Shown: in pieces, positions 1 to 5,721 of the stretch
Numbering within the stretch: the first letter of the stretch is position 1
Layout: every line of letters begins with the position of its first letter
Origin: an uncultured Hyphomicrobiales bacterium
Lineage (GTDB): Bacteria; Pseudomonadota; Alphaproteobacteria; Rhizobiales; Beijerinckiaceae
Direction: 5' to 3'
Assembly (NCBI GenBank): GCA_903932565.1
Contig: CAIZGQ010000084.1
Coordinates: forward strand, 1-5,721
DNA length: 5,721 nt
Notes under the pieces: model-generated
Told to the model about the DNA's origin: nothing
The model's database searches: none
Seen by the model: only the letters and a program-made list of their open reading frames with translations
Made by a program: the position numbers and the translations under genes

Positions 1-864
1 CAGGCCCATCTTGCGTCCGGCGCCACGACACTTTGTCATTGCTGGCTCTTGGTCCGGCGGGATGGCGTTGTTATGGGTTTCACGGATCATGACCAGAATC
101 TCACGTTCCAGGATAAGCTCTTTTTGGCACATGCGGGGCTCGATGCGGCGCAGGCCGAAACGCAGCTCGGTTTCGCAGTCTCAGGCAGTGAGGTCTCAGG
201 CGCACTTTTGTCAGACGTGTTGACCGAAGAGGAACTTAGCGCTGGTGTTTACGATGGCGCGTCGCTCGAAACATGGCTTGTCAATTGGGCGTCCACGGAT
301 CAATGCGTCTTACTGGATGTCGCGATGATCGGGCAGGTGCGTTGCGTTGATTCAGCTTTCACAGCTGAGCTGCGCTCAATGGCAGCAACGTTGAACGAAG
401 ACGTTGGGCGGTTGTATCAGACTCGTTGCTCAGCCGATCTCGGCGATCACCGTTGCAAGGTGGATCTGAGTTTGCCGGGGTTCACCATCTCGACTGTTGT
501 TGTATCGACGGATGGTCGCATGACCTTTGTGACGCCCGAGCAGTCTATGGCATCTGGATGGTTTACAGCTGGGCAGGTGCTTTTCAAGACCGGGGCAAAC
601 GCAAAGGCGCGTGTCACCATTAAAGATCATCAGGTCGATTCAAAAGGCAGCCATATAACATTGTGGACGCCGCTTCCGGCCCTCATTGCCAGCGGAGACC
701 AGATTGAGCTGCAGGCCGGCTGTTGCAAGTCGCTCAGCATGTGTCGCGACAAGTTTGGAAATCTTGCCAATTTTAGGGGCTTCTCGCTGATGCCGGGCAA
801 TGACGTTGTGACCGCATATGCGAATTCGCAAGTCGTCATGGATGGCGGGAGTTTGTTTCAATGA
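1..864 (+). CDS. orfg13: Tail hub protein, DUF2163 / phage BR0599 family (GTA g13 homologue), 5'-truncated by window edge
   Basis: Structural protein expected to form the hub at the distal end of a GTA or siphophage tail, between the tail tube and the tail-tip protein. The reading frame is open from base 1 to the TGA at 862-864, giving 287 visible residues. The visible N-terminus reads AHLASGATTLCHCW, then RRDGVVMGFTDHD, the characteristic opening of DUF2163 proteins. The true start therefore lies upstream, probably only a few codons away; the TTG at 49 and the ATG at 73 fall inside this conserved block and are not starts. The C-terminal BR0599 domain (about residues 205-275) ends in the family signature CRDKFGN then NFRGF then MPGND. 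Visible-residue cysteines C143 and C152, plus C241 and C248, form two pairs that resemble a metal or Fe-S site, as known for the lambda tail-tip protein gpL. C242, next to C241, replaces the Asp I expect from family members. The stop overlaps the peptidase start by four bases. Confidence 0.93.
   Translation, partial: QAHLASGATTLCHCWLLVRRDGVVMGFTDHDQNLTFQDKLFLAHAGLDAAQAETQLGFAVSGSEVSGALLSDVLTEEELSAGVYDGASLETWLVNWASTDQCVLLDVAMIGQVRCVDSAFTAELRSMAATLNEDVGRLYQTRCSADLGDHRCKVDLSLPGFTISTVVVSTDGRMTFVTPEQSMASGWFTAGQVLFKTGANAKARVTIKDHQVDSKGSHITLWTPLPALIASGDQIELQAGCCKSLSMCRDKFGNLANFRGFSLMPGNDVVTAYANSQVVMDGGSLFQ
848..851 (+). promoter_or_regulatory. Ribosome binding site of the peptidase gene (GGAG)
   Basis: GGAG, part of GGGAG at 847-851, ends nine bases before the ATG at 861. 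It lies inside the end of the hub gene. With the ATGA overlap at 861-864 it supports ATG 861 as the peptidase start and suggests translational coupling. Confidence 0.6.
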
Positions 865-1304
865 CATCAAATCTCGAACGCCGTGCAATTGTAGCAGCTG
901 CCCGTGGTTGGATTGGAACGCCCTACCTTCACCAGGCGTCGCTTCGCGGCGTGGGCTGTGATTGCCTCGGGCTCCTGCGCGGTGTCTGGCGCGAAACGAT
1001 TGGCAGTGAGCCCGAAATCGTGCCGCCGTATTCGCCCGATTGGGCCGAGGCTGTGGGCGAAGATCTGCTCTTGGAGACGGCCAGACGCCACTTTCGTGAG
1101 ATTACAATCCACGCTGTTGCGCCAGGCGACATCATATTGTTCCGATGGCGTCCGGATCTTCCTGCAAAGCATGCCGCGATCGTCTCGGCCCCGCAATCCA
1201 TGGTGCATGCACATGATGGCGCTTGCGTTTGCGAAGTGACCATTGTGCCCGCCTGGACGCGGCGAATCGCGGGCGCGTTTGCTTTTCCAAATTGCACGAC
1301 GTGA
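861..1304 (+). CDS. orfg14: NlpC/P60-family phage cell-wall peptidase (GTA g14 homologue)
   Basis: A 147-residue cysteine peptidase predicted to cleave peptide bonds in peptidoglycan while the tail delivers DNA. Residues 9-24 contain the family opening ARGWIGTPYLHQ, followed by GVGCDCLGLLRGVWRE. Cys35 in DCLGL is the expected nucleophile. His104 in KHAAIV is the expected second catalytic residue, and His116 in MVHAH the likely third polar residue. PGDIILFRW (88-96) matches the usual strand before the histidine. The length is normal for the phage/GTA branch, which consists of the catalytic domain alone. There is no signal peptide or membrane segment, which fits a protein carried in the particle rather than secreted. 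The start overlaps the hub stop as ATGA, and GGAG lies upstream. Its place between hub and tail-tip genes is the standard GTA order. I see no missing catalytic residue. Confidence 0.93.
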   Translation: MTSNLERRAIVAAARGWIGTPYLHQASLRGVGCDCLGLLRGVWRETIGSEPEIVPPYSPDWAEAVGEDLLLETARRHFREITIHAVAPGDIILFRWRPDLPAKHAAIVSAPQSMVHAHDGACVCEVTIVPAWTRRIAGAFAFPNCTT

Positions 1305-1308
1305 TCGC

Positions 1309-1312
1309 AGGA
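1309..1312 (+). promoter_or_regulatory. Ribosome binding site of the large tail-tip gene (AGGA)
   Basis: AGGA lies in the 15-base gap after the peptidase stop, with seven bases between it and ATG 1320. It decides the start of the 1290-codon gene, and the protein N-terminus produced (MATLVFQAAGAA) looks like that of g15 homologues. Confidence 0.7.
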
Positions 1313-1319
1313 TTTCAAT

Positions 1320-4300
1320 ATGGCAACTCTTGTTTTTCAGGCTGCAGGTGCCGCGGTTGGTAGCTTGTTTGGCCCCATGGGAGCCATTCTTGGGCGCACG
1401 CTTGGCGGCGTTGCTGGAGCATTGGTTGATTCGAAGTTACTCGGGACGAATGCAGGCAAAAGTGTTGCTGGCCCGCGACTGACGGCCCTGCATGGTGTGT
1501 CGGCGAGCGAAGGCGCACCGATCCCACGGCTTTATGGTCGGGCGCGGACCGGCGGCCAGATGATCTGGGCGACCCGGTTTGAAGAACAGGCAACAACCAC
1601 GCGCACAGGTCAGAAAGGCGGCAAGTCACTTGGCGGAGGGCCAACGCAGACGACGTATAGTTACTTTGCAAATTTCGCCATTGGCTTGTGCGAAGGTCCG
1701 ATTGCTGGGGTGCGGCGCATTTGGGCCGATGGCCGCGAGCTGGACCAGACGTTGTTTACTGCGCGCTTTTATGCAGGACGCGAAGATCAAGCCGCGGACC
1801 CACTGATCGTTGCGAAAGAGGGCGCGGACTGCGTAACCGGATTTCGCGGGCTCGCCTATATGGTGTTTGAGCGGTTTCCCATTGGCGATTTTGGCAACAG
1901 GATTCCGCAACTCAGTTTCGAGGTCATTGCACCTGTTGAAGGGCTTGGGAGCATGATCCGGGCCATCAATCTCATTCCGGGTTCTTCAGAATATGCTTAT
2001 TCGCCAACCGCTTTCTCGCGCTCGCTGGGGCCTGGATCGACCACCTCGGAGAACCGCCATGTGCTCTGCGCTGAAAGTGACTGGGCTGCATCGATCGATG
2101 CCTTGCAGTCTCTATGCCCAAATCTTACGAGCGTGGCGCTGGTTGTCGCGTGGTTTGGAGACGATCTGCGCGCCGGGCAGTGTACGGTGGCACCACGCGT
2201 CGAACTTCAAAACAAGATTGTAATCGGGTCGGACTGGAATGTTGCCGGCCTGTCGCGCGCCTCAGCGCGTGTGGTCTCACAGGTCAGCGGCCGTCCCGCG
2301 TATGGCGGCACACCGTCGGATGCTGTCGTGATTGCGGCGGTCAAAGATTTGCAGGCCCGCGGCTTGTCCGTGGTGTTTTATCCCTTTGTCATGATGGACA
2401 TCGCGCCCGTGAATGGCCTGCGTGATCCCTGGACGGGTGGCAATGACCAGCCAGCTTATCCCTGGCGTGGCCGTCTCACGTGTGATCCGGCACCGGGTGC
2501 CCCGCAAAGCGTGGAGGGTACAAGTGCGGCGCAATTGCAGATCAATCAGTTTTTCGGCACAGCGTCCACGCAGGCGTGGTCTTATCGCAACTTCATTCTG
2601 CACTATGCACAAGTGTGTCACGATATTGGAAACGTCTCGGCCTTTATAATCGGGTCGGAACTCGTGGGATTGACGCACGTGTCGTCCTCCCCGGGCGTCT
2701 ATCCAGGCGCGAATGAACTAGCCGCGCTTGCGACCGATGCCCGCACGATTCTGGGTCAAGGTGTCAAGCTGACCTATGCTGCCGACTGGACAGAATATGG
2801 CGCGGACGTGCGTGGCAACGGCGCTGAGGTGCGGTTTCCGCTTGATGTCGTCTGGGCAAATCCGGCAATCGACGTCATTGGCATCGATGCATATTGGCCT
2901 CTGAGCGATTGGCGCGATGGTGCCGATCATCTCGATGCAAGTCTTGCCGCCTCGATTTATGATCGGTCCTATCTCGCTTCGCGTTTGCGGGCGGGCGAAG
3001 CCTTCGACTGGTATTATGCCGACGATGCTGCGCGGGCGATGCAAGTGCGAAGTGCCATCACAGATGGCGCGTTCGGAAAGCCATGGGTGTATCGTCGTAA
3101 GGATCTCGCAGGATGGTGGACGAATGCGCATGTGGAACGTGTGGCTGGTCGCGAGCTCGCACAAGCCACGGCCTGGGTTCCGCAATCCAAGCCGATCTGG
3201 CTGATTGAAGTTGGATGTCCGGCCGTTGATCGAGGTTCAAACGGTCCCAATGCATTTCCGGATGCGAAGTCGTCCACGCAAACGTTACCGCCGTATTCGC
3301 GCGGGTTTCGGGATGACCTCATGCAAGCGCGGATGTTGGAGGCAGTGCTTGGCGCGCTCGATCCGGCAAGTTCAAGCTTTGTACCTGAGGCAAATCCGAT
3401 TTCCACCTGCTACAACGGGCGAATGATTGATGCCGCGCGCATGCATGTCTGGGCTTGGGATGCGCGGCCGTTTCCAGCATTCCCCAACCAGTCGTCGGTG
3501 TGGTCCGACGGACAAAACTGGGAAACAGGACATTGGTTGAATGGGCGGCTTGACGGCGTGCCGCTTGATCGACTGGTGCAGGCGCTTGTTGCGGATCTTG
3601 CCGGGGTGGCCATCGACCTGCCGGAGATTGAAGGCTTTGTGCATGGTTACTCCGTAGATCGGAGCATGTCGGCACGTGGCGCATTGGAGCCACTTGCGGG
3701 CCTCTTTGGATTTGATGCGCAGATCCGCGCAGGTATCATTTCGTTCTTCGGGCGTGCAGGATCGTCGTGCCTCACGCTCGGTGACGATGATTTGATACCA
3801 GATCGTGCGGGACAATTGATAACACTGACCCGTGCACAAGATTTCGATTTGCCGAAATCATTGGCGGTCAATTTTGTCGATGGCGATCAGGACTATCGTC
3901 CCGGAAGTGTCATGTCCCGTCAGCTTGTCGATGGCATGCAGCGCGACAGTCAAAGCGAAACGTCGACCGTCTTATGCCGTGCCGAAGCGCAGAGGCTGTG
4001 TGACATCTGGCTTCAAGATCTTTGGGTTGCGCGTGAACGGGCCACGTTTTCTGTACGCGCCAGTCTGATTGCGCTGGAGCCTGGCGATGCTGTGACACTG
4101 ATGATCAATGGTCACGCGCGCCTGTTTCGCATCGAGAAAATAACCGACGCGGGTCATCGTGCGATTGAAACAAGGGCTATCGAGCCGTCTGTTTATGATC
4201 ATGCACGCGCGTCAGTTGAGCCCAGAGCAGTGCCACCGCCATTTGTGGCGGGAGCTGCGCAAGTACAGATTGTGGATCTTGGTTTTGCCGACGGAGATCC

Positions 4301-5192
4301 CGCCACGCTGCAATTTGCGGCGATTTATGCGGACCCCTGGGTTGGACCCATGTCCCTGTGGAAAGCCAACGGATCAGGAAATTTTGAATATGTGGCAAGC
4401 AGCAGCCAGCCGTCCCGCGTCGGCGTAACGCTGTCAACCTTGTCAGCTGGCCCGGTATCACGCCTCGACCTGGTCAACACATTGACAGTGCAGGTTGTTG
4501 GTGGCGCATTGTCATCGGTGAGTGATGTTCAAATGTTCAGCGGCAGCAATCGACTTGCTGTTGCTGACAGCGCTGGTCAGTGGGAAATTCTTGGCTTTGC
4601 AAAGGCCGAACTTGTTGCGTCAGGAACATATGTTCTGTCGCGTTTGCTTCGGGGTCTTGGTGGCCAGGACTATCTCGCGCAACGCACGCTAGCTCCCGGT
4701 GCGCCTGCAATTGTCCTGGACTCGACACTAGTACCGCTTGCTGTTGGAACCAGTGCTTTGGGTGTGCCTGTGCGGTGGCGTGTGGGGCCTGCCAATCGAG
4801 ATTATTCAGATCCTGCGTTTGTTGAAGTCACGACAATCCCGACCTCGAAACCATTACTTCCGTTGTCACCGGTGCAGGTCAAGGCCGTTCGGAGCGCGGT
4901 GGGGATCACAATACGTTTTGTTCGGCGTGGGCGCCTCAGTGCCGATGCCTGGGAGCCGTTTGATATCCCCCTGGGTGAGGACCTGGAGGCCTACCAGGCA
5001 GACGTGCTGAAAGGCAGCCAAGTTGTGCGGCAATTGGCGTCGTCAACACAAAGCTTTGTTTACGCGGCTGCCGATGAGCTGAAAGATTTTACTGTCCCGC
5101 AATCAAGCTTGTCTGTTCGGATTTACCAGATGAGCGCGTCTGTCGGACGGGGCAATCCTTTCGCAGGCATCGTCCGGATTTCTCTGGCTTAA
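1320..5192 (+). CDS. orfg15: Giant tail-tip / host-specificity protein with GTA TIM-barrel domain (GTA g15, 'megatron' homologue)
   Basis: A 1290-residue protein expected to form the tip below the tail hub, contact the cell envelope and take part in DNA delivery; GTA g15 proteins are about this size. Domains in order: (1) a glycine-rich hydrophobic N-terminus (about 4-42); (2) a tail-tip domain containing EGAPIPRLYGR (64-74), a Gly/Thr-rich loop (about 92-110) and YSYFANFAIGLCEGP; (3) a GTA TIM barrel, roughly 415-715, with GSELVGLTH (E447), DWTEYG (489-494), GIDAYWPLSDW (from 521), LIEVGCPAVDRG (E630) and WAWDARPFPAFP (711-722); (4) a phage tail protein domain, roughly 740-930, ending at LEPGD (919-923); (5) a C-terminal part with RLLRGLGGQD (1108-1117), a WRVGPANRDY segment, and VRRGR (1201-1205) before W1211, as in the distal domain of g15 proteins. 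E447 and E630 could be acid/base and nucleophile of a glycosidase; this is inferred. The frame is intact. The gene follows the peptidase by 15 bases and precedes the fibre gene by 11, so it is probably co-transcribed with both. Confidence 0.95.
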   Translation: MATLVFQAAGAAVGSLFGPMGAILGRTLGGVAGALVDSKLLGTNAGKSVAGPRLTALHGVSASEGAPIPRLYGRARTGGQMIWATRFEEQATTTRTGQKGGKSLGGGPTQTTYSYFANFAIGLCEGPIAGVRRIWADGRELDQTLFTARFYAGREDQAADPLIVAKEGADCVTGFRGLAYMVFERFPIGDFGNRIPQLSFEVIAPVEGLGSMIRAINLIPGSSEYAYSPTAFSRSLGPGSTTSENRHVLCAESDWAASIDALQSLCPNLTSVALVVAWFGDDLRAGQCTVAPRVELQNKIVIGSDWNVAGLSRASARVVSQVSGRPAYGGTPSDAVVIAAVKDLQARGLSVVFYPFVMMDIAPVNGLRDPWTGGNDQPAYPWRGRLTCDPAPGAPQSVEGTSAAQLQINQFFGTASTQAWSYRNFILHYAQVCHDIGNVSAFIIGSELVGLTHVSSSPGVYPGANELAALATDARTILGQGVKLTYAADWTEYGADVRGNGAEVRFPLDVVWANPAIDVIGIDAYWPLSDWRDGADHLDASLAASIYDRSYLASRLRAGEAFDWYYADDAARAMQVRSAITDGAFGKPWVYRRKDLAGWWTNAHVERVAGRELAQATAWVPQSKPIWLIEVGCPAVDRGSNGPNAFPDAKSSTQTLPPYSRGFRDDLMQARMLEAVLGALDPASSSFVPEANPISTCYNGRMIDAARMHVWAWDARPFPAFPNQSSVWSDGQNWETGHWLNGRLDGVPLDRLVQALVADLAGVAIDLPEIEGFVHGYSVDRSMSARGALEPLAGLFGFDAQIRAGIISFFGRAGSSCLTLGDDDLIPDRAGQLITLTRAQDFDLPKSLAVNFVDGDQDYRPGSVMSRQLVDGMQRDSQSETSTVLCRAEAQRLCDIWLQDLWVARERATFSVRASLIALEPGDAVTLMINGHARLFRIEKITDAGHRAIETRAIEPSVYDHARASVEPRAVPPPFVAGAAQVQIVDLGFADGDPATLQFAAIYADPWVGPMSLWKANGSGNFEYVASSSQPSRVGVTLSTLSAGPVSRLDLVNTLTVQVVGGALSSVSDVQMFSGSNRLAVADSAGQWEILGFAKAELVASGTYVLSRLLRGLGGQDYLAQRTLAPGAPAIVLDSTLVPLAVGTSALGVPVRWRVGPANRDYSDPAFVEVTTIPTSKPLLPLSPVQVKAVRSAVGITIRFVRRGRLSADAWEPFDIPLGEDLEAYQADVLKGSQVVRQLASSTQSFVYAAADELKDFTVPQSSLSVRIYQMSASVGRGNPFAGIVRISLA

Positions 5193-5197
5193 AGTGA
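5191..5197 (+). promoter_or_regulatory. Weak ribosome binding site of the DUF2793 gene
   Basis: AAAGTGA, overlapping the TAA stop of the tail-tip gene, ends six bases before ATG 5204. It matches the Shine-Dalgarno consensus poorly, so re-initiation by ribosomes finishing the upstream gene probably helps. No stronger site lies in the 11-base gap. Confidence 0.35.
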
Positions 5198-5203
5198 TTT
5201 CAA

Positions 5204-5721
5204 ATGACAACAACGACTTTGCTGGGATTGCCTCTTCTGGATGCATCTCAATCGCAGAAGCACGTCACGCACAATCAGGCGATCATGATGCTGGATGGGT
5301 TTATCCATCTGGCAGTGATTTCACGCGGCGTAACATCTCCGCCAGCCAGTGTGAATGAAGGTGATCGCTATCTGATTGGGAATGCGCCGACGGGTATTTT
5401 CCTGCAGAGTGCAAACCAGATTGCGATGTGGCAATCAGGGGCGTGGACGTTTCTTGCGCCGCAGATCGGCTGGCGCGTTTATGTCGCCAACGAAAACAGG
5501 ATGCTGGTGTTTGGGGCATCCGGTTGGGTCGATTTGCCGGTGGCCGTTTCGAATTTGCAAAATCTCACAGGGCTTGGGATCGGCACAAGTTCTGACAGCA
5601 AAAATCTGCTGGCTTTGAAAGCAAATGCTGCCTTGCTGACAGCGCAATCTCCGTCTGAAAGCGGATCGGGCGACCTGCGTGTTTCGCTCAACAAAACCGC
5701 ATTGGGCAACACGGTCTCACA
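5204..5721 (+). CDS. DUF2793 tail-fibre-type protein, 3'-truncated by window edge
   Basis: Probable tail fibre or fibre-attachment protein. From ATG 5204 the frame stays open to the window end, giving 172 complete codons and no stop. The N-terminus shows the DUF2793 signature: LGLPLLDASQSQKHVTHNQA, then MLDGF, PPASVNEGDRYLIG, MWQSGAWTFL, GWRVYVANE and GWVDLP, spanning about residues 7-110. After this the sequence changes to NLTGLGIGTSSDSKNLLALK and a segment containing VSLNKTALGNT. This resembles the shaft/tip region found after DUF2793 in alphaproteobacterial phage proteins. That downstream part is usually variable and fits receptor contact, but this is inference. GC is about 54% over 5221-5700 (hand count). 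The 11-base gap to the tail-tip gene indicates the same operon. ATG 5204 is preferred because it directly precedes the conserved block. Total length and C-terminal domain cannot be seen. Confidence 0.88.
   Translation, partial: MTTTTLLGLPLLDASQSQKHVTHNQAIMMLDGFIHLAVISRGVTSPPASVNEGDRYLIGNAPTGIFLQSANQIAMWQSGAWTFLAPQIGWRVYVANENRMLVFGASGWVDLPVAVSNLQNLTGLGIGTSSDSKNLLALKANAALLTAQSPSESGSGDLRVSLNKTALGNTVS

Noticed and set aside
49..72. TTG at 49 (or ATG at 73) as the start of the hub gene
   Set aside because: The same frame is open to base 1 and encodes the conserved DUF2163 opening (AHLASGATTLCHCW) before these codons, so the gene starts upstream of the window.
1305..1319. Possible promoter or terminator between the peptidase and tail-tip genes
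   Set aside because: The gap is 15 bases, holds only a ribosome binding site, and shows no hairpin with a T-run and no -35/-10 pair.
2221..2659. 13-base direct repeat TAATCGGGTCGGA at 2221-2233 and 2647-2659
   Set aside because: Both copies are in the same frame and encode similar short peptides (VIGSD and IIGSE) in different protein contexts; a chance codon match, with no other repeat features around it.
2718..3185. 155-codon minus-strand reading frame opposite the tail-tip gene
   Set aside because: It lies wholly opposite a well-supported gene, its translation has no recognisable domain and unusual composition, and it reflects the codon bias of the plus strand.
3372..3839. Another 155-codon minus-strand reading frame opposite the tail-tip gene
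   Set aside because: As above, no domain, no good ribosome binding site seen, and fully explained as a shadow of the plus-strand gene.
5193..5203. Terminator after the tail-tip gene
   Set aside because: Only 11 bases separate it from the next start codon, and there is no inverted repeat.

Overview
The window is a compact, fully plus-strand piece of a phage-type tail module. It closely follows the tail-tip end of alphaproteobacterial gene transfer agent (GTA) clusters. It holds four genes in the order hub protein (DUF2163/BR0599, homologous to GTA g13), NlpC/P60 cell-wall peptidase (g14), a giant 1290-residue tail-tip/host-specificity protein with a GTA TIM-barrel domain (g15, the 'megatron'), and a DUF2793 tail-fibre-type protein. 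The gene order, the family-specific motifs and a GC content in the mid-to-upper fifties point to an alphaproteobacterium. I cannot fix the genus from sequence alone.

Layout: 1-864 is the hub gene, with its 5' end outside the window. Its stop overlaps the start of the peptidase gene (861-1304) in an ATGA. A 15-base gap carrying a ribosome binding site leads to the giant tail-tip gene (1320-5192). An 11-base gap then leads to the DUF2793 gene (5204 to beyond the window end). No stretch longer than 15 bases lacks a gene. I see no tRNA, rRNA, IS element, CRISPR array, terminator or convincing promoter, and the genes are spaced as one operon transcribed from upstream.

How the parts work together (known families plus inference): the hub closes the distal end of the tail tube. 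The large tail-tip protein sits below it and is thought to contact the cell surface through a glycosidase-like TIM barrel and C-terminal receptor-binding domains. The peptidase opens peptidoglycan during DNA delivery, and the DUF2793 protein probably forms or attaches a fibre. Whether the parent element is a GTA or a prophage with a GTA-like tail cannot be decided here, because the capsid and terminase genes lie outside the window.

I found no evidence of a wholly new system. The points worth a second look are the linkage of a DUF2793 fibre gene to g15, a four-cysteine (possibly Fe-S) pattern in the hub, paired glutamates in the TIM barrel, and a glycine-zipper N-terminus on the giant protein.
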